From Bacteroidota bacterium (GTDB lineage Bacteria > Bacteroidota > Bacteroidia > Bacteroidales > UBA10428): a stretch of 11,576 bases of DNA. Below are positions 1 to 6,113 of this stretch, one piece after another; within the stretch, counting starts at the first letter, position 1, and each line of letters starts with the position of its first letter. Under the pieces are notes generated by a model. It saw only the letters and a program-made list of their open reading frames with translations, had not been told where the DNA came from and made no database searches. Position numbers and translations under genes: made by a program. The stretch is from positions 1 through 11,576 of the forward strand of contig JAHEEB010000049.1 of assembly GCA_024640925.1 (NCBI GenBank), read 5' to 3'.

Positions 1-181
1 AAAAAGTTGCTTCTTATAAATTCGTTCCAACGCTATTCCCCATTGTTTAATGAACCGCCGTATACGAACGGCGAAGCCCTCACGAATACCTTTGAAAAGA
101 AATTAATAAATGAGTAGACCCTTATGTACGCTGGTGTGAGAGGTTCTCCGCTAGGCATTGCATAGCGGCAGCCTACTCAAT
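1..181 (+). ncRNA. Group II intron 3' end remnant (domains V-VI), cut by the window edge
   Basis: The plus strand shows the 5' strand of a domain V helix (GAACCGCCGTA from 52), its 3' strand (TGTACGCTGG then TGTGAGAGG, 125-143), a domain VI hairpin (CCGCTA/TAGCGG, about 149-168) and the end CCTACTCAAT at 181. The layout matches the 3' end of the complete intron at 1486-3339 on the other strand. About 50 extra bases sit in the domain V loop (about 70-124), and one proximal pair is a C-C mismatch, so this copy is probably dead. The base after 181 is the T of TTAGGC, the end box of the S8 peptidase cassette, so the intron inserted into that box on the strand opposite the cassette. The intron-encoded protein, if any, lies outside the window. 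Confidence 0.6.
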
Positions 182-1485
182 TAGGCGCTGGCTTTATTTT
201 CTTCTATTTTTTCAGGTTCTCCATAAGTTCGACAGGGTTAACAATTTTCCCAAACTTATATTTCTTATTATTCTTTTCTATCTCAATTATGTCGCCAGTT
301 TCTAATGCATTATTCCAAAATTCTTGAGGTGTAACACTTGGTTTAACTTGGCAAGCTAAAGTATAAAGTCCAGCAATATATGGAATGACCCAACTTGTAC
401 CACCTGTTGAATAAAAAACATAACTATTATTTCCACTCTGACTAGCGGTACACCTAGAATCCACTGGAACCATTAATGTAGAATCTATCTTATAATATTT
501 TGGATTCTTATAAAACGATTTTGACCAAAGTACTCCTGGAAAATAGGAATGAATATCGTCTGGATTAGTCATACATTCTTTTCCAATTCCATGAAATCTT
601 AAATTTTGAGTTTTTCTAAGAGAGATGGAGACAACAAATACATTCTCTTTGCTTGCATCTTCTATAGCTTTCAGAAAGTCGGGGTTATCACTGCCAAACG
701 AAATGGATACAACTCTTATTTTTTTATCCGTAGGTAAAGTCCTATTAATCTCCAATATTCTATATATCGATTTAGTATACCCTTTGGTATATACATCCCT
801 TTTATTAAATAACTTATATCTAATAAAAGCCCCCAACGATGCATTCGTAGTAGAAATGTAATATAAATTGGCTTCAGGAGCAACTCCAACCGTTTTTCCT
901 ACAGCAATAGAAGTAACAGCTGATCCATGCATACTAGCTCCCCCATGTTTAGAAGCATGTATTTCTTCGTACATTCTCAATTGATCCTTATACTCGTAAT
1001 GGTCTACCAATAAATTCTGGTCGATTATCGCAATGCCAACTCCTTTTCCGGTTATCCCCATTTGATGAAGGTTGTGAATACTTAATCCGGGGTTCTTTCC
1101 TATTTCCATTATCGAATCCGGATTGAAACCAACAGGCAATGACTTAGGCCAATTTGTTTTACTATCAAAATCTGAATGCAATAATTCAATAAAATTATTT
1201 TTTAAATCCATATCTGAAATATCACGACATCTTAAATCACGTTCCAAATTCTTTGTAGAGCCTTCCTTGTATGTTTGCAACGAATCCAATTTTCCAAATC
1301 TATAAACAATCGAATCCGGCTTGCTTACTATTGTTAGGTCATTACCTTTCGAAATATTTGTCTTATAGAAAAGGGAACTACAGCTTGGAAATATCAAGAT
1401 TATACCAATTATTAAAATAAAGTCTTTCATAAGTATCATTTACGTTTAGTGATCAACTTGCAAATGGCTCTCAAGCTTGTGCCTA
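182..1485 (-). mobile_element. Integron-type gene cassette carrying the S8 peptidase gene
   Basis: Read on the minus strand, the cassette starts at TTAGGCACAAGC (from 1485) and ends at GCCAGCGCCTAA (193-182). The reverse complement of the end, TTAGGCGCTGGC, matches the start at TTAGGC-C--GC, as expected when a cassette's end box (R'') pairs with its own start in the excised circle. It holds one gene in the cassette direction with little spare DNA. Both boundaries carry group II intron sequence: the full intron upstream and a remnant downstream. Confidence 0.65.
204..1439 (-). CDS. S8 (subtilisin-like) serine peptidase, lipoprotein
   Basis: The protein has 411 residues. An N-terminal hydrophobic segment ends in FPSC, a probable lipobox with Cys20, so the mature enzyme is likely tethered to a membrane. 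The subtilase core follows: the Asp motif GVGIAIID (Asp140), the His motif MHGSAVTSIAVG (His171), SISFGS (about 245-250) and the Ser motif GGTSWVIPYIAG (Ser349). The Ser motif replaces the usual GTSMAAPHVAG but keeps the Ser. The stretch that normally reads AAGN and supplies the oxyanion-hole Asn reads VFVVSISLR here, so that Asn seems to be missing. Met4 (MKDFILII) is an equally good start. It is the only gene of its cassette, and its substrate is unknown. The peptidase family is clear; activity is uncertain. Confidence 0.85.
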   Translation of the reverse strand: MILMKDFILIIGIILIFPSCSSLFYKTNISKGNDLTIVSKPDSIVYRFGKLDSLQTYKEGSTKNLERDLRCRDISDMDLKNNFIELLHSDFDSKTNWPKSLPVGFNPDSIMEIGKNPGLSIHNLHQMGITGKGVGIAIIDQNLLVDHYEYKDQLRMYEEIHASKHGGASMHGSAVTSIAVGKTVGVAPEANLYYISTTNASLGAFIRYKLFNKRDVYTKGYTKSIYRILEINRTLPTDKKIRVVSISFGSDNPDFLKAIEDASKENVFVVSISLRKTQNLRFHGIGKECMTNPDDIHSYFPGVLWSKSFYKNPKYYKIDSTLMVPVDSRCTASQSGNNSYVFYSTGGTSWVIPYIAGLYTLACQVKPSVTPQEFWNNALETGDIIEIEKNNKKYKFGKIVNPVELMENLKK

Positions 1486-1578
1486 ATCGAGTAGGGAAAG
1501 ATACGAAATATTTCGCATCTCCACCCTCTCACACCACTCCCGATGTACATCGGGATACCGGCCGGTATACGGCGGTTC
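1486..1578 (-). ncRNA. Group II intron domains V and VI
   Basis: On the minus strand, GAACCGCCGTA starts at 1578, immediately after the RT stop codon, and GTGGTGTGAGAGG marks the far side of domain V. Domain VI is the AGATGCGAAAT/ATTTCGTATCT hairpin (1520-1499), followed by CCCTACTCGAT with a candidate branch-point A seven bases from the end. The distal part of domain V holds two palindromes, 1555-1568 (ATACCGGCCGGTAT) and 1538-1555. The expected TACGGTGG strand is only partly present. Confidence 0.65.
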
Positions 1579-1579
1579 G

Positions 1580-2908
1580 TTAAACATGGCTATATCTGAC
1601 GAATATTTCACTCATAGGTATAAAGCCCCTTTGTTTCAACCGTTCCATGGTTATGGTGGTTTTTAAGATTGGGGTGTTGACTATATGCCAGCCCCCACGT
1701 CTGTTTAAACCCCATGTGATGGCTAGCCACAGAGGAACTCCTAATTGTTTAAGGTTTCTGATTCTTGTTCGCATCCTTTTCCAGCTTTTCCAAATACAAT
1801 ACCGCAACCGGCCGCTCAGGATTCTGTCCAATTCTTGTAGTCGTGTCTTTATACTGGCATATTTGAAATAACCTATCCACCCAAAGCCCAGTTCACGTAA
1901 CTTTTGTGTTCGTTCAACCAGTGAGAGGGGTGTTGTTTTACGGGTTATTTCTTTACACTTGTGTACAAATTTCTGCCAGTTCGATTCGATTACTTTCAGT
2001 CCAAACTTCTGGCTCCGTGTTCGGTATATTCCGTAACCTAATAGCTCCATGTGGCCGGCATAACGCACTGCGCTCTTTTCGGTATTGATTTTGAGCTTTA
2101 GCTTGGTTTCGATATAACGTGTGATGCTCCGCATTACACGTTGTGCCGACTGTTTGGTGTGCACGTAGATGCTAAAGTCGTCGGCGTATCTCACAAATTT
2201 GTGCCCGCGTCGGGTAAGTTCTTTATCCAACTCGTTCAATACAATGTTAGAAAGCAATGGGCTCAGTGGGCTTCCTTGCGGTGTCCCCTCTGTCCGTTTA
2301 CATGTTAGGCCATCGAGCAGAATGCCCGTTTGAAGGTACCGGCGTATCAGGCTTAAAACTACTTTATCTTCTATGTCTTTTGACAAAAGCCCCATTAAAT
2401 GGTCGTGGTTTACCTTGTCGAAGAATTTCGACAAGTCGATATCTACCACATAGTGGCAGCCTTCGTTGACATAGGTTAAAGCTTGTTGTATGGCCTGATG
2501 GCAGTTCTTCCCTTTTCGGAATCCATAACTGTACATCGAAAATTTCGGGTCGTACTGTTCATTTAGCTCCTGCGATATGGCTTGCTGGATTAACCTGTCC
2601 ATAACTGTCGGGATGCCCAATAGGCGTTTACCACCTTTGGGCTTGTCTATTTCTTTCCCTAAGACTGGTTGTGGGCGATAAGTACCTTCAAGGATTGACT
2701 GTTTAATCGTGTCCCAATGTTCCTTCAGAAATGGTTTTAGTGCTACTAATTCCATTCCATCCGTCCCAGCGCAGCCTTTGTTCCCAAAGACCTGCCGGTA
2801 GGCATCGGTCATGTTCACCTTGCTTAAAATCCTTTCTATCATTTCGTCTTCTTTGGCTGTCGTTCCCCAAATGAATGCCGCCTGGCTCTCGGATACTACC
2901 TTTAGCAA
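1580..2908 (-). CDS. ltrA: Group II intron reverse transcriptase/maturase
   Basis: The protein has 442 residues. RT motifs in order are NKGCAGTDGM (about 43-52), KRLLGIPTVMDRLIQQA (94-110), VVDIDLSKFFD with catalytic Asp (154-164), GTPQGSPLSPLLSN (208-221) and RYADDFSIY (240-248, catalytic YADD). A thumb/maturase region follows with GFGWIGYFKY. The protein ends shortly after RRGGWHIVNTPILKTT, with no HNH endonuclease. It would splice its own intron RNA and reverse-transcribe it into new sites. The listed start is a TTG, because an in-frame TGA lies just upstream. An ATG at residue 23 (MIERILSKVN, position 2842) is a plausible alternative. The ORF is intact and lies inside the intron, ending at domain V. 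Confidence 0.93.
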   Translation of the reverse strand: MLKVVSESQAAFIWGTTAKEDEMIERILSKVNMTDAYRQVFGNKGCAGTDGMELVALKPFLKEHWDTIKQSILEGTYRPQPVLGKEIDKPKGGKRLLGIPTVMDRLIQQAISQELNEQYDPKFSMYSYGFRKGKNCHQAIQQALTYVNEGCHYVVDIDLSKFFDKVNHDHLMGLLSKDIEDKVVLSLIRRYLQTGILLDGLTCKRTEGTPQGSPLSPLLSNIVLNELDKELTRRGHKFVRYADDFSIYVHTKQSAQRVMRSITRYIETKLKLKINTEKSAVRYAGHMELLGYGIYRTRSQKFGLKVIESNWQKFVHKCKEITRKTTPLSLVERTQKLRELGFGWIGYFKYASIKTRLQELDRILSGRLRYCIWKSWKRMRTRIRNLKQLGVPLWLAITWGLNRRGGWHIVNTPILKTTITMERLKQRGFIPMSEIFVRYSHV

Positions 2909-3339
2909 GCCCTGCGAATTACATCATGGTTCCTGACGTTTAACGTTCTGTCCTTCGGTATTGTGTGAGGCTTCCAGTTTATCCCTTGTTCCTGGGGCTG
3001 GCTCGTGTCCATACTTAATATGACTTCTGCTGACCTCTCAATTGGACCAGCGCGTGGCCTTTGAGATCTCCCCGGGTAATGACATTAACTTTCGTCCTAT
3101 CGCTGCTACATCTACGCATCTGGTTGTTCGCAATATTTTGGGCTTCAGTGTGACGTGCCACCTTACCCTTACCAGCCCCGCCTCGGTATGTAGTTCTTGT
3201 TCATCAGTACAGGAGTTTACAGTCAGGCTTCCTTCAGACCCAGCCTCACGGATGGTATCCTTGCCTCTTGTTAGCAGTTCCATATTGCTTGGCCTGCAAG
3301 GGTCTCGCACCCTTTAGTTAATGCCCATGCCGGGCGCAC

Positions 3340-3464
3340 ACGGTGAGTATAAGAATAGTAGCCGACTGCGTGGCACTTTCTTGTCAAGTTACAAGAAAGT
3401 TGATGCGGGCTACAACCCTTGAATTTACTACTGTCCCGACTATTATTTTTATACATTGTTGTGT
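3340..3464 (-). other. attC-like recombination site ending the two-gene cassette, split by the intron
   Basis: On the minus strand the end box R'' is ACACAAC (3464-3458). L'' is GTATAAAAATAATAG (3454-3440). The central hairpin is ACTTTCTTGT/ACAAGAAAGT, flanked by GTAGCC/GGCTAC. L' is CTATTCTTATAC (3358-3347), followed by TCACC and then GT (3341-3340). The rest of R', TAGGC, lies at 1485-1481 beyond the intron. L'' and L' pair over about 12 bases with mismatches. The last codons of the upstream membrane protein (ending HNNV) run through R'' and L''. Confidence 0.65.
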
Positions 3465-3862
3465 TTAGTTTTTAACCAAATTGATGTTCCATATATTAAA
3501 ATCGTAGCAGTGAATGAAGATAATGACATTGCTAATTCACTTCCCTCATATGTACCTGATGCAGAACCAAATATTCCGAACATCAATGGCTCTCCAATCA
3601 CGATATAAATCATCTCAAAAATTATCAATGGAATTAATCCCAAGAGTAACTCAAGAGTTTTATATTTATTCGAAATCTTTTTTATAAGCAGAATAAAAAT
3701 CAAGGAAATTGCTGTTGTCAATAAGGCATTAATTAAAACTGCAATCATATAAATGTATCCTTCTGTTACATAGCCACAATAAAACATTCCTGCAATTGTG
3801 GTAATAAAAAAGTATAAAATAATACAAATCAAATCATGCTTAAATTTTGTCCTTTTAATCAT
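3449..3862 (-). CDS. Four-helix integral membrane protein of unknown function
   Basis: The protein has 137 residues and I do not recognise it. It has about four hydrophobic helices: roughly residues 10-31, 35-61, 72-91 and 108-128. Basic residues follow the start (MIKRTKFKHD) and the second helix (KKISNKYK). No transport or enzyme motif is visible. The start lies 3 nt after the stop of the upstream gene, so the two are probably translated together and may act together. The stop codon falls inside the attC-like site, so the cassette has no trailing spacer. It could be a partner or membrane anchor of the upstream soluble protein; that is inference. Confidence 0.8.
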   Translation of the reverse strand: MIKRTKFKHDLICIILYFFITTIAGMFYCGYVTEGYIYMIAVLINALLTTAISLIFILLIKKISNKYKTLELLLGLIPLIIFEMIYIVIGEPLMFGIFGSASGTYEGSELAMSLSSFTATILIYGTSIWLKTKHNNV

Positions 3863-3865
3863 TTG

Positions 3866-4282
3866 TCAATCCTTGTTAAATGGAAATCCATAAGGTCCTG
3901 GTTTTGAAACAGCCTTTGAATAAGAATTAGAATTTATAAAATCAAGAATCAAAAATTCAGTTCCTTTAATTGAGATAATTACTCCTTTGTTTGATGTTTC
4001 AATATTGAAATCTTTTTCTTGCAATTCTTTTTGAATAGTGAAGTCGTTTATAAAATCCTCGGATATTGGAGGAGCAAAATCATTGTCAATATATTCCCTT
4101 ACGTCAGAAGATTTTTCAACTACCGTTCCTGTTGAGCATACAAATCCGTCCAAGACTATTTTATTGTCATTTTCTGATTCTGAATCCAGAAGATATGCCC
4201 AAATCGAATGCTTATCCTCTTCGATTATCAAATCCTTTTTAATCGAATCAAGATGTTTTGATATGTAGATGGTTTCTCTCAT
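3866..4282 (-). CDS. Small soluble protein of unknown function, first gene of a two-gene cassette
   Basis: The protein has 138 residues and I do not recognise it. It is acidic (LIIEEDKHSIWAYLLD, SESENDNKIVLDG), with alternating hydrophobic stretches that suggest a mixed alpha/beta fold. It ends in a conserved-looking PGPYGFPFN. It has no signal peptide and no membrane segment. The ATG lies 11 bases inside the cassette boundary (GTTGTGT then an AT-rich leader), leaving no room for its own promoter within the cassette. Transcription would have to come from upstream. It is followed 3 nt later by a membrane protein gene in the same direction. Confidence 0.82.
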   Translation of the reverse strand: MRETIYISKHLDSIKKDLIIEEDKHSIWAYLLDSESENDNKIVLDGFVCSTGTVVEKSSDVREYIDNDFAPPISEDFINDFTIQKELQEKDFNIETSNKGVIISIKGTEFLILDFINSNSYSKAVSKPGPYGFPFNKD

Positions 4283-4289
4283 AAATTAA

Positions 4290-4423
4290 ACACAACAGTT
4301 GATGGTTTCGTTTAGTGTGGGAGCGCGAAGCTTTAACTAATCAGTTTACACCGCCTTTTGTTTACGGGCCACAAACGCCAAAACCCTCACCAATACCGAC
4401 ATTAACGAAACCATTTGTTGGCA
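4290..4423 (-). other. attC-like recombination site ending the lipoprotein cassette
   Basis: This is the clearest attC in the window. On the minus strand R'' is TGCCAAC (4423-4417), a two-base spacer follows, and L'' is ATGGTTTCGTT (4414-4404). A variable, partly self-complementary middle follows. L' is AACGAAACCAT (4312-4302), perfectly complementary to L'' over 11 bases. The spacer is CAACT and R' is GTTGTGT (4296-4290). The total of about 134 nt is within the normal attC range. The order of boxes and the 5-nt L'-R' spacer are as in known attC sites. Confidence 0.75.
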
Positions 4424-5112
4424 AACGTTATTTATTTATCATCCATATTTAATCTGTATACATGCCTCTTATCATAATTGTCAATCAATTGTCTGCCAAG
4501 AATTGTATCCTTTGGAAGAAACTTTCCTTCGTAATATAACTCTCCTAGTTCATCAATCGATTGTTCATGTCCTTTTTCAAATGCAAGTCTCAAATAACTT
4601 AATGCTTTATTTCTTGTTTCTTCATCACAGCTATCAAGTGAAAGTGTAGTTCCTGGTGTATCTGTACTTTTAAGAAGTTGGAAATAGACGTCAAAATATG
4701 CTTGAGGATAGTCATGTTTTTTTGCCATTTCCTCTGCTATTGGTAAAAAGTCTCCATGCGGTAAATCAAGGTATGCAATTGATAAAGAATAGTATGCATC
4801 GGTATCTCCTTGATTTAATGCTAATTCTTTTAATTCACTCAAAGGTCTACCCGGGTCATTCATGGATATAACCTTATCATTTCTTGAGTTATTACAAGAT
4901 ATAAGAATAATAACAATCACTATCCAATTAATATTTTTCATCTAAGTCATTATTAATTCTACTTTGACAGATTACCAGAAAATGGATAACCAAATCCAAT
5001 TTCCTATCCAGAATAAGTTAACAATCAAGACAATAATTCTTATAATTTTATTTTTAGATCATTTAATCAAGCCGTTTCAAATTTGCAGGAGGTCATTTAT
5101 AATGGTTGCCAA
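4296..5112 (-). mobile_element. Integron-type cassette carrying a lipoprotein gene
   Basis: It starts on the minus strand at TTGGCAACC (from 5112) and ends with R'' TTTGCCAAC (4417-4425), which matches its own start over GTTGGCAA. One gene plus the attC at 4290-4423. The start box directly abuts repeat copy 1, which carries a promoter-like sequence facing this gene. Confidence 0.68.
4432..4941 (-). CDS. Small lipoprotein with Sel1/TPR-like helical repeats
   Basis: The protein has 169 residues. A short N-terminal hydrophobic stretch ends in ILISC (Cys16), a lipobox, so it is probably a membrane-anchored lipoprotein. The rest is alpha-helical, with spaced Ala/Gly/Tyr patterns typical of Sel1 or TPR repeats: ALNQGDTDAYYSLSIAYL (about 42-59), AEEMAKKHDYPQAYFDVYFQL, and ALSYLRLAFEKGHEQSIDELGELYYEG (about 113-139). 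Such proteins generally mediate protein contacts, and the partner here is unknown. It is the only gene of its cassette. The stop lies 7 nt before the attC R'' box, and the ATG lies about 170 nt inside the cassette. Confidence 0.85.
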   Translation of the reverse strand: MKNINWIVIVIILISCNNSRNDKVISMNDPGRPLSELKELALNQGDTDAYYSLSIAYLDLPHGDFLPIAEEMAKKHDYPQAYFDVYFQLLKSTDTPGTTLSLDSCDEETRNKALSYLRLAFEKGHEQSIDELGELYYEGKFLPKDTILGRQLIDNYDKRHVYRLNMDDK

Positions 5113-5313
5113 CTCCTTATAGGTGCATAAAAACTGCACCTATTTTCCACATTTGGTACTATAGGTACACTTTTCATTCCTTTCTTCTCCATCTGGCTTT
5201 CATTTTTTTGTACTTAAAATTCCATACACAATATACCAAACTTCCCTTTACCTGTCAATAAGATTGTTTATAAAAATAAAAGGTAATTTTCAACCCGTTG
5301 TTAACAGGTATTG
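5111..5313 (-). repeat. Cassette-upstream repeat, copy 1 (promoter-bearing)
   Basis: About 200 bp, shared with 8526-8725 and 11003-11200. On the plus strand it begins AACTCCTTATAGGTGCA at the start box of the lipoprotein cassette and ends near TTAACAGGT. It includes a perfect 8-bp hairpin TAGGTGCA/TGCACCTA (5120-5142) and a minus-strand promoter (5230-5258). No ORF. The remaining gene-free sequence up to 5433 shows nothing else I can name. Confidence 0.8.
5230..5258 (-). promoter_or_regulatory. Promoter in repeat copy 1, reading into the lipoprotein cassette
   Basis: On the minus strand TTGACA (5258-5253), a 17-nt spacer, and TATATT (5235-5230). It could also be read as a Bacteroidetes TTG/TAnnTTTG promoter. 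The same arrangement is kept in all three repeat copies, though the rest of the repeat has diverged. It implies a leader of roughly 280 nt before the lipoprotein ATG. Confidence 0.5.
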
Positions 5314-5433
5314 TATGGCTAACAATATGGCAGTTTAAAAAGCTATACTGGCTAAATGCCTCTGTTTGCAGTGCAACTGAAGGAGATATGATTAAGCATG
5401 GCTGTTTCAACGGCTAGTACTCTTTTTTCCCAT

Positions 5434-5622
5434 TTACACACTTTCGTGGACTCTACCCACACTTTTTTGGACACAGTTCGTCGAATAGACTCCAATTTTA
5501 TCTTTTGCTTTATTGTCTCTATAAATACTTCTTACAAGCTGTATGGAGTCACGTTTCATGTCTTGCCCAAGCGTATATTTGTACTCACGAGGGAAATCCT
5601 GTGTATATAGAAACACCTGCAA
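5434..5622 (-). pseudogene. avd: Fragment of a diversity-generating retroelement accessory protein (Avd / four-helix bundle)
   Basis: The translation contains DFPREYKYTLGQDMKRDS followed by IQLVRSIYRDNKAKDK, which I recognise as the N-terminal half of Avd-like four-helix-bundle proteins. Intact Avd is about 110-130 residues and binds the DGR reverse transcriptase. Only about 40 residues match here. The frame has a stop just upstream (a TAA shortly after an ATG at 5637) and no ATG, only a TTG at 5622. After KAKDK the sequence switches to unrelated DNA with two 16-bp near-repeats that look like an insertion-sequence end. It lies directly downstream of the broken variable protein at 5717-6055, the usual target-then-avd order. 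Confidence 0.65.
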
Positions 5623-5716
5623 TTATTCTGCGGTCATGAGAATAGTTCGTAATATAAAGCCATAAATGTAATTTTCGTAAAAAAATCGAGCGCTACGCGG
5701 TTAAATTGTTAAATTG

Positions 5717-6055
5717 TTAAATAGCCCGAACAGCACGCACACTGTATGTGATGCTCTTTCCGTTGCTGCTCTGGTAGCCATAGTCGAAGTTCTGCACCCA
5801 AGCGTAGTAGTAGTTAAAGTTATTATCCTCGCTAGAATTCCAATACCAGGCACTAGCAAAACCGCCAACCGCAGTTTTTTGTAGGTATAATAAATTCAGC
5901 TCATATTTTGAAGGTAAATACCAGTCTCCATAGGTTACTCCATCAACAGTAACTGAATAATCGGCACAAACTTTTGCAGCAAAATTTCCTGTTTGGTTAT
6001 CTGCGATATTTCAGTTACGTTGATAAGTATATTTAATATAAAAACTTTTTTTCAT
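5717..6055 (-). pseudogene. Broken DUF1566 (Lcl C-terminal) variable protein of a diversity-generating retroelement
   Basis: On the minus strand, 97 codons are open from 6010 to the TAA at 5717-5719. They encode VCADYSVTVDGVTYGDWYLP, then SKYELNLLY and a C-terminus rich in Asn/Tyr/Ser ending YSVRAVRAI. This is the DUF1566/FGE-like C-type-lectin fold, with the C-terminal variable repeat of Bacteroidetes DGR targets. Variable positions use AAC, TAC, GAC, TTC, AGC and ATC, all one step from AAC, the mark of adenine mutagenesis. An in-frame TGA at 6011-6013 separates this from an ATG at 6055 (MKKSFYIKYTYQRN). The N-terminal domain of a full protein is missing, so it is a remnant. An Avd fragment follows downstream. 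Confidence 0.7.
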
Positions 6056-6113
6056 TAGCTTTCGTAGTAGTGGTCAGGTGATCACGTTTTAATCAATTAA
6101 AAAAACAATTTAC

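Larger units (their letters stand above)
1486..3339 (-). mobile_element. Full-length group II intron without an endonuclease domain, inserted in an attC site
   Basis: The 5' end is GTGCGCCCGG at 3339 (consensus GUGYG) and the 3' end is CTACTCGAT at 1486 (consensus AY). The total is 1,854 nt: about 430 nt of 5' ribozyme, an RT/maturase ORF, then domains V and VI. The small size, the short 5' ribozyme and an RT with no HNH domain fit class C-like introns, which are known to insert next to hairpins and in integron attC sites. Joining the flanks gives CACCGT + TAGGCAC, restoring GTTAGGC, a perfect GTTRRRY box. That supports both the intron ends and the target. Domain V carries an unusual palindrome (see findings), so present activity is doubtful. 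Confidence 0.85.
3341..4295 (-). mobile_element. Integron-type cassette with two genes of unknown function
   Basis: The cassette starts on the minus strand at TTGTGTTTA (from 4295). Its end box, read as the reverse complement, is GTTGTGTTTA at 3458-3467, identical over ten bases. It holds two tightly packed genes and the attC at 3340-3464. Two-gene cassettes are less common than single-gene ones. Confidence 0.65.

Noticed and set aside
70..124. Sequence in the domain V loop resembling the attC middle at 4378-4400 (CCCTCAC-AATACC)
   Set aside because: Only about 14 bases agree, too short to claim common origin.
1580..2908. The reverse transcriptase as the RT of the diversity-generating retroelement
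   Set aside because: It lies inside consensus group II intron ends, has a maturase region and is followed by domain V. It is 2.5 kb from the Avd fragment with cassettes in between.
3038..3456. ORFs of 60-91 codons on both strands upstream of the RT
   Set aside because: They lie in the structured 5' ribozyme part of the intron and show no protein-like pattern.
5398..5610. Plus-strand ORF MAVSTASTLF..., preceded by AAGGAGATATG
   Set aside because: It is antisense to the recognisable Avd fragment and has no protein-like features. The nearby ATG (5388) gives only nine codons.
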